From Sinohyriopsis cumingii (lineage: Eukaryota; Mollusca; Bivalvia; Unionida; Unionidae): a stretch of 64,000 bases of DNA. Position 1 is the first letter of the stretch. The number at the start of each line of letters is the position of its first letter. A program made the translations under genes and the position numbers. The stretch covers positions 99,903,846-99,967,845 of the forward strand of contig CM068826.1 of assembly GCA_028554795.2 (NCBI GenBank), written 5' to 3'. The notes beneath the pieces are model-generated. The model saw only the letters and a program-made list of their open reading frames with translations, searched no databases and had not been told where the DNA came from. Positions 18,202 through 27,906 of this stretch are shown one piece after another.

Positions 18202-18717
18202 TTATTTGATAGGAAACTGTTTAAATCGACCCATGGTATACTCGTGCACGATTTTGTGAGGTGAACTCACTGATTTCGAGATCGCATCAAGAACATTTAA
18301 TACTTCACGGCCACATATCGGAGGATCGGTCAGTGTTTGTGTTGGTAACGTTGAATACCAAACCTTTGTCGTTGACTTTGTCCCTGACTTTGTCCCTGAC
18401 TTTGTCAGGGGGATGTTTTTTGTATATCGGAGAAATTCAACTAATGGTGCTAACCCATACGAATCAAAATAGATAATTCCACCTGGATCGATCGCGTAAG
18501 CAACCCAGTGAGTTCCTGGACCATTGCTGTTATCAAGATTAATAATTCCGGTTTCTGGATTATTTGGTTGTTGTGGTAATTGATCTCGCATAAAGATGCC
18601 TCTGAAATTTTTTATATTTAATTGTTTAACAGCATCAAGCAAATCAAAATTTGACATCGGTGTAAAAATGCTAGCATTGAAAACACTTTGTGTTTTTAAA
18701 ACCTTTTTGGGTACCAT
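18202..18717 (-). CDS. adenain-like cysteine maturation protease
   Basis: A complete frame; the likely start is the ATG at 18657 (MSNFDLLDAVKQLNI), although a start at 18717 is possible. Catalytic signatures: His in GPGTHWVAYAID, Asp in IYFDSYG, and Cys in PPICGREVLNVL, as in the adenovirus protease/Ulp1 fold. A conserved-looking Gln stands in LPTQ. It would cleave capsid precursors during virion maturation. A 12-bp sequence is repeated in tandem near 18370-18410 and gives KSGTKSGTKS in a loop before the active-site Gln. It overlaps the upstream X-like gene by 22 bp if the longer start is used. Undamaged. Confidence 0.8.
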   Translation of the reverse strand: MVPKKVLKTQSVFNASIFTPMSNFDLLDAVKQLNIKNFRGIFMRDQLPQQPNNPETGIINLDNSNGPGTHWVAYAIDPGGIIYFDSYGLAPLVEFLRYTKNIPLTKSGTKSGTKSTTKVWYSTLPTQTLTDPPICGREVLNVLDAISKSVSSPHKIVHEYTMGRFKQFPIK

Positions 18718-19139
18718 GATGGTGGAGTTCCTGGAAGTCTTAGCCCTGATCCGCGAGTGGATCTCTCTTTTTTTTGGTATCCTTTTCCTGTGGATTTCTT
18801 TAGTGCCTTTCCAGCAGCGGTTCCAACTGCTCCTAACACAGTGGCTTTAGCAACAGCTGGGGCAGCAGCAGCTATCAATGCTGGTATTGCTGTGAGAAGA
18901 GGAAATATACCACCGGTTTTAACCATGTCCTTGACCGCGGCTGGAGAGAAATCAAGTCGAACTCCAGTTGCTGATTGGTTTGCTTTATTAAAATGTTTTA
19001 GTCAGCGATAACTTATTTGGACCGCCAGTAATGTGATCATTTTTTAGCGTTATCGTTGTCCCACATGTGCTTGCGTTTTTCGATTGTAATTTCTTGGCCT
19101 GACCAGGAGTCAGAGTGACATTAACATGACTGTATGACA
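18696..19139 (-). pseudogene. hydrophobic X/mu-like minor virion protein, one frameshift
   Basis: The frame opening at 19139 gives MSYSHVNVTLTPGQAKKLQS and LSLTKTF, then meets TAA TAA near 19000. From about 19000 the neighbouring frame continues with LDFSPAAVKDMVKTGGIFPL, an Ala-rich hydrophobic segment (LIAAAAPAVAKATVLGAVG) and a basic Gly-rich tail containing GSGLRLPG. The motif pair LTPGQ...KKL and KTGGIFPLL is typical of a small protein family of Polintons that I compare with adenovirus core or membrane-lytic peptides. So one gene with a one-base frame change is likely. It lies between the major capsid and protease genes. Confidence 0.6.
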
Positions 19140-19190
19140 TTTCTTATAACTTTGCGATTGATCTAATTGTCTACATGTTTTCGGAAAATA

Positions 19191-20561
19191 TTACATGTTT
19201 TCCACTGGTGCATCAACAAATATCATTCGGCCGCCAGCACCTTCAAGCAGCATTGCTTCATCGGAAAGTATGACCGCGATTGCTCTGTAATTAGCTATAG
19301 CTCCTACATCTCTATTCACGGTAGCCTGAAAGTGTATATCAACGACAGACTGTCTGGTTAAATCAAGATGCTCTAACGAGAAGTAATAGATTGGATAATG
19401 AGATATAAAATCCAATTGTGATATTTGCAAACCAGTATCAATATTTAGATCACGCGCTAGATATTTCGTCAAGCGTTGATATGCACGTGCAACATGATTA
19501 TTACCAAAATCCAACAGTATGTTCTCAGATGGTTCTTGATGTCCGTTTATTCTCAGAGAAACGTCAGTGATACCAAGTTGATCAAATATCATATGCGAAC
19601 GTGTTTCATTACCCACCCGTGCAACATCCTGAAGAGCAATGAAAATATGTCGCGGCGCGGAAACTCCCTGCTGTGATGCTATATGCCATGTGAATAAACC
19701 GTTATTGGCATTTTTAATACTATCTGTGGTTGTTGTAAGCCACGATAACAACACTTTTGAAAAAAGAAAGCAGTCACTGTTCTTCAGTAATTGCAGGAGT
19801 CATTACCGGCATCCACAGTGATAGTTTTGTTATGTTTACCTTACCAGCGTCACCTAGAGGTCGCCATAGCGCATCATTGTCGTTGGCTTTTCTAACAAGC
19901 ACGACCGAATGTTTTGCTCCAAAAATTACCTTTCTGACTTCTCTGCAAAATCCAAAGATGTGCGACAGCGGAATGGCACATGAAAAATTTCTACAATTAC
20001 CTTTCAACATTTGTCTACGTGTAGCGAAACCTAAATTAAATTCTTCATTAGCACCATGAACCTCCAGTGCCACATAGCGTCAGCGTTATTGGCATTGTTT
20101 CTTGGTCGTCTAATATTGTACTGATCACTGTTAGGAAAATTAGAAATATCCTTGGCAAACATCATTGATGGACCAGATGATCTTGTATAATCATCAGAAT
20201 ATCTTGCTAGACCAATTATTGTTGTAGCAACATCGACATCCTTCTGAATCGATTCAATATTTTTTCCATCAATCATGTAGATAGCACTATCAAACAAAGC
20301 CATAATTCCGTTATTGACAAAACCGATTTTAACATCATTCCCGTATACTGTATCATCAGTTTTTATAATTTCACCTTCTACTTCAATAAATGCTTCAGCG
20401 GGCAGGAAATATCTACTTGTATCCTGAACCTGAAGTTCAATTCATCCTCGTTTATTTGGCTCTCGTGCGTCATAAGAATAATACTGATAATCATGCACTG
20501 ATTCATTTTTAGGAACCGGTTCGTCTATGTCGAATGCTGGGTCGGATTCCCGTTTGATCAT
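19191..20561 (-). pseudogene. double-jelly-roll major capsid protein, broken
   Basis: About 457 codons from ATG at 20561 to TAA at 19191. The N-terminal part has IELQVQDTSRYFLPAEAF, typical of Polinton capsid proteins. The C-terminal 187-residue frame (19191-19754) has APRHIFIALQDVAR, FDQLGITDVSLRINGH and VVDIHFQATVNRDVG, also capsid-like. TGA at 20442-20444 and TGA at 19774-19776 interrupt the frame, and frame changes are seen near 20070 and 19760. The protein would form the hexagonal capsomers. The length is near the lower range for the family. It is the gene that most clearly shows this copy cannot make its own capsid. Confidence 0.85.
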
Positions 20562-20574
20562 TTTATTATAGAGG

Positions 20575-21012
20575 TTATCGTCTAAAACGAAGACCACTTC
20601 CCGCCATCAAACTTGTGTTTATTTGTTCAGGATTTATCCGCGCTGCTAGTTTTTGATTCGCAGCTTCATTTATTACTTTACTAACATTTGCAGGCATGTC
20701 TGCGGTGGCTGGTAATTTTACCGGTGGTGAACCCCTTTGGGGTCTGCGTATCAGTCGCGCTAGTCTATCTTTGATTGCCAAGAATGCTTTACTGGCAGCA
20801 CTACCATCAGCGGCAGTAACTTTATATTTGATAACATCAATAGCTTTCATTGATAATTGTTTTGTGATCGGTATTGCTTTAGGTGCCATCCTCGCGAATA
20901 AACCCCTGACAACATCGCCTAATCCGTTTCCATAAGTCATCCTATATACGGGTACTCGTGAATTTACCACCCTGACCATGACTGGTCTACGATGAAAATT
21001 GTGCACGATCAT
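20575..21012 (-). CDS. minor capsid protein, VI-like
   Basis: A complete 145-residue frame. A basic N-terminus (MIVHNFHRRPVMVRVV) precedes MTYGNGLGDVVRGLFARMAP, an amphipathic helical stretch with a Gly-rich lead like those of adenovirus minor proteins VI/VIII. The C-terminus ends SLMAGSGLRFRR. MAGS-G fits the adenain cleavage consensus (M/I/L)xGx-G, so the protease encoded nearby may trim ten or fewer residues from the end. The gene lies 13 bp upstream of the capsid gene. No damage. The VI-like label is inferred from size, place and features, not from clear homology. Confidence 0.55.
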   Translation of the reverse strand: MIVHNFHRRPVMVRVVNSRVPVYRMTYGNGLGDVVRGLFARMAPKAIPITKQLSMKAIDVIKYKVTAADGSAASKAFLAIKDRLARLIRRPQRGSPPVKLPATADMPANVSKVINEAANQKLAARINPEQINTSLMAGSGLRFRR

Positions 21013-21050
21013 TTTTATTTAATCAGTTGTTTCTCTAATCGCGGCGACTT

Positions 21051-22104
21051 TCAGTCGCTGTCCACGAGTTCATCAATAAGTTCTCGGTAGATGTGAGCAT
21101 CCATGATGCCGCCGCGAAATAATCGCTGACAGATATCAGCCGCTTCATTAATTATTTCTGGTGAGTTATTTCCGGCACGTCTTCCTCCAATGACAACTTC
21201 TAACTGTGATACATCATTGATGATATTATCAGGACAGGGAATAAAATCACCCCCCAAACCTTTGCCGGATGTTTTTTTTATGCTAGTTGGTTGTGTTGCT
21301 ATTGGAGATGTTTTTAATGGCGTTAGACTTTTAGGAGGATCAATAAGCCCAAGTTCTACGAGAACATCTTTCTCTTGTTGTTGTTGTTGTTGAGTAGACC
21401 CAGTAAGATACTTGTTAATACCGTCAATAAAATTAGACCATCTAAGATCTCCTTGTCTAACCTGATTAGTATTATAATACCCACGAAATATACCCTTATA
21501 CCAATCATCACAACCCATTTCCTTCACATACTCGGATTTTAAAAATTTATCTCGCTTATCAAAAAGTACATAAGCCAATGGACCTAACTGATCTTCTGGC
21601 ATTTTTCTTAAACCTTTAATGGCACCCGTTATAAATTTATCAACCAAATCAACCTTAACCTTAGCTGGTTTTATTTCTTGTATTACTTCTGGAGCTGTTT
21701 CTGGTATTGTTTCTGGAGCATCTTCAAAAACTTCATCTTTGGGTGGTATTGCCGCAGCTATATTAGTTGGAAGTTGGAAGACTTCGTAGAATCTTTTTTG
21801 TTTGTTTGGCTCGCTTAGCAGTTTTTTGTAACACTGGAAGAATACCCTTTCTTCGTTCCTCTTCCTCCTTGATATCATCCTTAGGTTCTCCAAGTAAAGC
21901 TCTTTTGGTGACCATCGCAGCTTTTTCAGTAGCTGTTGTGACGGGTTTAAATAATTCTTCTGCACCTGTCGCAAATTCAACTTGTGCTTGCTGCCGTTCT
22001 TGAAGTCTTTGTCTTACACTATCTCGTACAGGAAGAAATTTTTTTATTGCTTCTAGCCACTCTCGAGCTAGTCTGGCGGAATGTGCTTCTCCAATGTTGG
22101 CCAT
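21051..22104 (-). pseudogene. virion-associated coiled-coil protein, frameshifted by a 7-bp duplication
   Basis: The N-terminal frame (22104 to about 21765) gives MANIGEAHSARLAREWLEAI and long charged helices. The C-terminal frame (about 21770 to 21051) has a Pro/Glu-rich linker, DLVDKFITGAIKGLRKM, a Gln run and an acidic end. The two are split by an exact tandem duplication of AGTTGGA (21765-21771, 21772-21778), which shifts the frame. I do not recognise a named family; genes of this kind next to the terminal repeat are found in other Polintons. The start codon is only 13 bp from the right terminal repeat, so its promoter must lie in the repeat. Confidence 0.6.
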
Positions 22105-22116
22105 TATTGTTAACTT

Positions 22117-22424
22117 GAATTTTTAATTCACAGCAGCAGAGAAACGGCGACTAGAGGCAAACTCTGCCAGGGACTTTCACAGAGTAGCAGAGAGGGTAAA
22201 CATCCCCGAGCATTTTCGCAAGATAGACCCTTGTATCAAGAAATAGTTGTATAGGTAGATATTTTCATGAGATAACCGTTCAAGTCAGCGGAGAAAGCCT
22301 ATTTTGTCATGTTTTTCTGACTTGAAGTGTTTATTTTGTGAAAAATAATATCTCTATCTAAAATGTCCTCGATAGAAGGTTCTGTTAAGCGAAATAGCTT
22401 GTGGGATTCACCCTCTCTGCTGCT
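22117..22424 (-). repeat. right terminal inverted repeat of the Polinton
   Basis: The reverse complement of the left repeat. The main differences lie near 22183 (AGTAGC instead of AGCAGC in the internal hairpin arm) and in the innermost 40 bp. It ends CCCTCTCTGCTGCT, followed by the target duplication CAAGT. It carries the same internal CTTCAAGTCAG inverted pair. Confidence 0.9.
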
Positions 22425-22429
22425 CAAGT
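22425..22429 (+). repeat. target-site duplication CAAGT, right copy
   Basis: It matches 6033-6037 exactly and continues into TCTAAACACTAAAA of the interrupted transposon. Confidence 0.7.
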
Positions 22430-24421
22430 CTAAACACTAAAAAGTGCATTACCCACATATAAGCTGACTTACAACTCCGATGGATCTCAAGATGCATAAT
22501 GTAAGTTCTAAATGCATTTATTTAGGCAAACATGTATTTTAAAAAAATTACATGTATACTTATCTCGAGGTTGGCGTGAATGATTATTAAAAGAAATGGT
22601 ATAAACTTGTTTGAAAAGTAATTTATTTAATTTTCTGTTTTCTTATTGTATCTACCTAATTTTGATTTGTATATAATTTGATCGAACAATGACAAGAATT
22701 TATCAATCATGCATTCCTGTAACACTACCTCTCCTTTTTGACTCGATTATTGCTTGTTTATGCATTATTGCATTGGACATTTTATATCAGTGCACCGGTA
22801 ATTACATTTTTACTTTGCTTTGAAATTGTAAATATCTAAACTCATTAAAATGTAATCCCAGTAAGTCAATACAACAAACAAACAATACGGTTTGATTCAA
22901 CGCTCGCAATTAGGCTACTGAATGTATTTACATAATGGTGCCACTACATGTACATTGAAGGTTTGATTAGGCGCTGAATTTAGTACATCTCTTGGAGTCG
23001 AACCATGGGCTCAACTTTTATAATAGCTTCATAAGACAATAATAAAGTTTCGGAAATAATAATTCGAAAATTATGCTAATACCGTAAAAGCTGAGTTGTA
23101 GTTTGCTTTGATGTAAGCAACTTTACACCATACCTGTCAACTTTCACGTGGGGAGGGGAAAAAACCTACTGATTTTGGGGTTGCTCCATGCCTACATCCC
23201 GATTTCATATTATCTTCCGATTCTTGCAGAGAACTCCTGATTATTACATTATGTCTTTGATTTTCATTTTTACTAAATATAAAACATTCACTTCTTCACT
23301 AAAGAGAATGTTAAGTTTAAACATTATTCACGTAAATTAATGATTTTTTTACCTCTACAATAATAACAAAATAAAAAATAAACCACAACAAGAAAATAAA
23401 CCACAGGAATAAAATCGTCCACAATTAATTTCAATCCCAAGAATGCTGCAACTCCATATACTATAGCTCCATTCCCACGAAAGAAACTTCCACCGGTGAA
23501 CACCTGGCATTTTTATACCGTATATACCAAGGTTAAACTGGTATAGTTACCAGTCAAAATTCCTGCTTATCACAAGCCAGTTTCAGGGTTTTAATGATTA
23601 ACTGGCTTGTACTGCTGTCACAAAACGAAGACAAATTTGCTGACTATCAACATAGGAAAAACCAAAACATCAAGCTTTCCATTGTGTGGAAAGTTGTTTG
23701 TTCAGCTAAAACACAAAACTAGAATTGATTGATGTTGATCTTACTTGATCTCTATGAGAATTTTAGCCTTTATTATTACCTCTCTTCATGAACTTGTAAA
23801 TTATGATGGTTTTGTGCCTTGTACAAATAAATGTGCCTACCTTTTTTAAAATATTACTTCAATCTGTAGGATCTGATATATCATTGAAAATGAGTAAATT
23901 GTGATTCAGCGTAAATGAAACAGCTATTAGGGACTAGCTGAAATGTCATCTGGAAGAATGCAATTTGGTCGAAACAATAAAGCAAAATCTGCATCTATGT
24001 TTGGGAATAAATAAGGATTTGAGTGATGCTATGCATGCTTTGCACTGTGTAAGTACTATACATTATAGTTCAGCATGGTCTCCCTGGTAAACTCAACTGG
24101 CCTGCGAATTATGAAGCCTGTATTTACCTTTATTTAACTTTGTGTTGGAGAAATCAGAAAATATGCACATGCAAAATAATAACAAAATTGATCATAGTAC
24201 TTTATAACAGTTTAATAATTGTTATGTCACATTTTTTACACGCCTATATATTAGGACATATAACAAATTATTGTTTCATGTCCCAAGATTTATAGCCATT
24301 ACGGTAGTCAATTAAAAGATCTAAAAACTGTCAAGTTTAGACATTGGCCAGCAGATAAGCCAACTCCCTCCTTCTTCCATGCCTTTATTTTTTCCTAAAT
24401 TATTTGGCTTATACGCAAGTA
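22430..24421. other. right part of the interrupted DNA transposon
   Basis: AT-rich non-coding DNA without a reading frame above 60 codons and with no transposase motif. It includes CACATATAAGCTGACTTACA near 22449, related to the left-end sequence, and ends in the inverted repeat GGCTTATACGCAAGTA. Confidence 0.5.
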
Positions 24422-24431
24422 TATAAGGCAA

Positions 24432-24670
24432 CTTTTACTTAACACTGTGGTCTGTGAAGTCACATAACTTGTTTTGTAATTGTGTCAGGTAGAATACTTT
24501 GCAACAGCCATTAGTATTGGTCATTCTGACCCATATTTCAAGGTTCAGTGATTTGTGCTGCCCTATGGGTTGAGCCCAGTTCCCTAGGTTACAGTTTGGC
24601 ACTTTATTCAGATACTGTTACTTGTCAAGTCATATAAGTTGGTTATTTAGATGAGTCAGTCTGTGTTTCT
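24432..24670. repeat. satellite-like tandem repeat, right arm
   Basis: GAAGTCACATAACTTG, GGTTCAGTGATTTGTGCT and GGGTTGAGCCCAGTT match the units at 5737-5885 on the other side of the insertion. At least one and a half units are present. Confidence 0.65.
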
Positions 24671-25137
24671 GAGAGAACAAAAAAATTATACAAAATTATT
24701 TACGTACCTCATGAATAAAAGAAATTTAAGAGTATTCATCATTTGCAATCTGACCATATAGCCATAGGAAGCTTTCTTGGTATTAATGGTATACAGAATA
24801 AAGGGGTTAAGTTACATTTATGAATGATAATATTATACTAAATATTTAATGTTATTTTCAGTGATTTAGAAGTATAACATGCTGATCCTTGTGAATGTTG
24901 TTGTTTTGGATTGTTGTGGGAGTTTAACAGTGAAAATGTTCTGTTCCAGAGATAAATAATTCTAGTAGTTTTTGTTTACGGTTAACTAGAAATGAAGTGA
25001 GATACTTTTGATTGTCTTACAAACATATATACTGGCTGAGGACGAGTTCTGGTTTTGAACCATTTGTCTCCAAAGTGCTGATATATTGTGCATGGCTGCA
25101 AGTACTTACTGGTATTATGCAAATTACATTTTGAAGA
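24671..25137. other. intronic stretch, nothing recognised
   Basis: AT-rich sequence without coding, RNA or repeat signals that I can support. Confidence 0.4.
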
Positions 25138-25402
25138 GGGGGCCGTGAGTGGCCGAGTGGTCTAAAGCGCTCACTGTTACGGATCACTGCCATTTCACCT
25201 CTGTCAGTGTGGGTTCGAGTCCAAGGCTTGGTTAGCGTGGGTACGTGGGAAAGCCTGCCAGTAGCTTCTCGTGGGTCAATGTTCTTCCCTGGGTTTTCCA
25301 GGGTTCTTCCTCCACCAGTTATACTGGCCATCATGTATAGCCTATCTTGTGTTGAAAAATGGTGTTAAACCCTAGGACAACAACAACAACAACAACAACA
25401 AC
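25138..25402 (+). mobile_element. tRNA-derived SINE with (CAA)n tail
   Basis: Box A (TGGCCGAGTGG) and box B (GGGTTCGAGTCC) of RNA polymerase III stand about 60 bp apart near the 5' end. A body with CTGGGTTTTCCAGGGTTCTT and CCTCCACCAGTTATACTGGC, then TGTTAAACCCTAGGACAACA and a CAA-repeat tail, follow. Comparable SINEs with a conserved 3' body are widespread in molluscs (RUDI/V-SINE type as I recall). The tRNA part resembles a class II (Ser/Leu) tRNA but is not a functional tRNA. Confidence 0.75.
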
Positions 25403-26002
25403 ATTTTGAAGATCATTTTAATAGGTTAAATTGAGTAAAAGTATATGTTATTGAACTGGTCCTCTGCCTGTATAAGCTGTCAGAGTACTGTGTTTTTCAG
25501 AAATATGGTAACAACGGTTAATGTAGACAAGTTGTTTCATATTACAAGTTTTCAAAATATTTTGGTCTCAGATACATAAATCTAGTGGATCACTGGCACT
25601 TGATTCCTCAGCTGAAGGGAAATTTGAGCAGGTTTTGTATTTTTTTCTTGTCTTCATTAGATCTTTCCACACCGTATGAAGAAAAGGTGGGGATTATGTT
25701 ATCCTGTGAGAGCATGTGTTTATAATGTCGCGCAACTTATCATTCACTTTTTGAGATAGAGACTTCATAGTTTGGGATATAATCCTTGATGGTCTCCAGA
25801 TAAGCATAAGAACTTTGGAATTTAGATCCATATCCATGTTGCATTTTCACTTGCTTCTGGTGAAAATAGATATCCCTATACAGGCAATAAGTCATTTTCC
25901 TAATAGCAGCCAAAAAATATAATACCCATCAAAATGAAATTCCCTAGAGAGTCAGTGTTTGGTGGAACCCATGAATTACTGATTTACCTTTGTTTCCAAC
26001 AG
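25403..26002. other. end of MSH4 intron 1
   Basis: Non-coding; it ends with a pyrimidine-rich stretch and AACAG acceptor (25998-26002). No transposon ends recognised. Confidence 0.4.
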
Positions 26003-26144
26003 ATTTTGGTCTTCTTGAAACTCCCAGTACTTGCACTAGACTTGAAGATACTTCGAGCTCAAGTAACAATCAAGCTACAAGACCAAGACACAGAAGCAAC
26101 TTGACTATACAGAGAGAGACACCCCATTTCACCAAGTCCTCAAA
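26003..26144 (+). CDS. MSH4: MSH4, second coding exon
   Basis: An acceptor TTTCCAACAG precedes it and a donor GTATGT follows. The frame FGLLETPSTCTRLEDTS continues into a Ser/Thr/Arg-rich low-complexity stretch, like the poorly conserved N-terminal tail of MSH4. The exon enters in phase 1 and leaves in phase 2; both fit its neighbours exactly. FGLxETP is the only part that matches known MSH4 closely, so the assignment rests on that motif plus the phase match. Confidence 0.75.
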
Positions 26145-27134
26145 GTATGTAAAAAGTCATTCAGGTTGTAAATTTAGGTTTTTAAGTCTGAATAAGTGAT
26201 CAGTCATTTTCAGGGATGGTCCTGGCTTTTAAAAAGCTGTCGCAAAAAAAATCGCCAACCTCAATATTTTGTCGCCAATTTTCAAAAAGTGTCGCCAGAA
26301 CAAGTAGTGTACATTTTTCCAAGTGTTAATTTAGTCTATTAATGTAACAGGCAATGAAAATTACAAAAGATGGGTTAGTTAATACTTTAATTACAACAAG
26401 CATTAACAAAGTGTTACAAAGTGTTACATGAAGATCCATCACGATTTTAGGGCTGCCCACTTGTTGAATGCAGTTTCAAAGTTTCACCGTTTGTGCACAT
26501 GTATGACTGTTGTTACCTGAAAAAAAATGCATTATCAACTTTAGTTGACATTTTAATAATAATAAAACCCTATGATCGTACATTGCAATGTAAGATAAGT
26601 GATGTATAATGCGACCGTTGATTGCATGCATTCCGTAATTAAATGACCCCCCCCCTTATGGCTAGCTTCACAAAGCTTGTAGTGAATTGCTTCCTAAATC
26701 CCAAGAATGATCACTGAATGCTGTATAAATTTTCTCGACAAGCAAAATAGGATCTCCATTCCCACGAATGAAACTTACACGAGTCAACACCTGGCAATAT
26801 TGGACCATATATATAAGCATAAATTCACACCCAATTTAGGGATGCTTTCACTCCTGTATTTTGAGAAATAAATAATTATTTTTAATTATGCAAAACTTGT
26901 TTTATTTGCTATTTCTTTTTGCAGAGTTTAAGTCTCTGCAGCCGTAACACGGGATTGATGGCAAAAGGAAAAGATCAATGAGTAAAATGCACAAATGTTA
27001 CTTACCCCGCTTGGATTCATGTTTGGTGACACACTCCTTATTCAAAATATCACAGCCAGTTGTAAATGAATTGACGAACTTTGCCTTGATACATACATCA
27101 CAGAATATCTGTTTTAACTTTTATCATATCTCAG

Positions 27135-27455
27135 TCACGGACGCCCAAGTTTCCAACTGTCTAGAAATTTTCGGGAATTTTTGCCCTGTTCATCATAATG
27201 TGGTGTTGCACTTGAAGCACTACATGTAGATGATGTTGGACTGCAAGGTTTATCATTGGGTTCAGTGACTGTATTGTCTGATGAATTTGCACGAAATCCA
27301 AACGCTGTTAATTTTTTTAACTTAGGATGAGATGATGAACATGTAATGTCTAACTTCTGTTTGCTCATGATAATGTTGCACTGGCGACAGATATAATTGT
27401 GATTGAGATTTTTTTCCATTTGCTTTGTATTTATACACAGTAGCCAGTACTTCAA
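27135..27455 (-). pseudogene. transposase N-terminal fragment
   Basis: A 106-codon frame with ICRQCNIIM (a possible half zinc finger), a Ser/Thr/Pro-rich spacer and NSRKFLDSWKLGRP. The last part looks like the KxFxxxW...P lead of hAT-type transposases with a TTF-like zinc finger. No DDE residues or dimerisation domain are present. It lies within the 26211-29195 transposon and would be its truncated transposase. Confidence 0.4.
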
Positions 27456-27906
27456 AGGTTATTAGTTTTCTGTGAAGGTTCTGCAAAACTATTGCAGTGG
27501 TATATGTAAAAAAAAAACAACAGAAGGATTAGCCATTCAATTAATTGTATCTGTTCTATTCGCGTCTTCTGAAGTCGGTCAGTTGTAGGTATAGTTCGGT
27601 AGCATGATTGACAATATCACAGCATACAGTACTCAGCCCAGATGTCAGCATAAGCAAATTATGATGTAACAATGCACTGTAAAGATGGGGTTGTCAATAC
27701 GAACAAAGGATCATTTGTGTAACAGCTTAGTCAAGTTTGTGGCTTCCTTTCGTTCTCCCTTTTAATTTATCCAGTCCAAATCCATGATTGTATGTACAAA
27801 TTAAATAACCAAAACGTCTGTCGCCAAAAAAATTGCCAGATGGGATATTTTTGTCGCCAATAAGGAAAAAAAATCGCAATTTGCGACATTGGCGAAGCCC
27901 AGGGCG

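Larger units (their letters stand above)
6038..22424. mobile_element. Maverick/Polinton (adintovirus-like) element, complete but inactivated
   Basis: A 16,387-bp unit bounded by near-identical inverted repeats of about 307 bp that begin 5'-AGCAGCAGAGAGGGTG. The first bases AG agree with the published Polinton terminus. It carries the diagnostic Polinton set: retroviral-type rve integrase, a PolB-family protein, FtsK/HerA-type packaging ATPase, adenain-like cysteine protease and a double-jelly-roll major capsid protein, plus a PLA2-type protein, a fibre and several small virion proteins. Many genes are broken by stops or frameshifts, so this copy could not move or make particles unaided. The nearly identical terminal repeats (about four differences in the first 270 bp) suggest that insertion was not ancient. 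Confidence 0.95.
5986..24421. mobile_element. TA-flanked DNA transposon (MITE-like) split by the Polinton
   Basis: The left end reads TACTTGCATATAAGCC from 5986 and the right end is its inverse, GGCTTATACGCAAGTA, ending at 24421. Each is flanked by TA (5984-5985 and 24422-24423). Without the Polinton and its duplicated CAAGT, the element is about 2.04 kb (5986-6037 plus 22430-24421). No transposase can be recognised in it. TA target duplication and this terminal sequence suit the Tc1/mariner/pogo superfamily. It lies within the satellite array, and the Polinton later landed about 50 bp inside its left end. Confidence 0.7.

Noticed and set aside
21051..21980. Reading the 309-codon minus-strand frame as one intact protein
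   Set aside because: Its first part is a shadow of the N-terminal frame of the coiled-coil gene. The 7-bp duplication shows that the real gene changes frame at about 21770.
6038..22424. Bacterial or phage contamination in the assembly
   Set aside because: The gene set, terminal repeats, target duplication and seamless continuation into host transposon and satellite DNA on both sides show a genuine Polinton insertion.
25138..25230. A possible tRNA gene (boxes A and B present)
   Set aside because: The boxes are followed by a SINE body and a CAA-repeat tail, and the arms do not pair as a full cloverleaf. It is the tRNA-derived head of a SINE.
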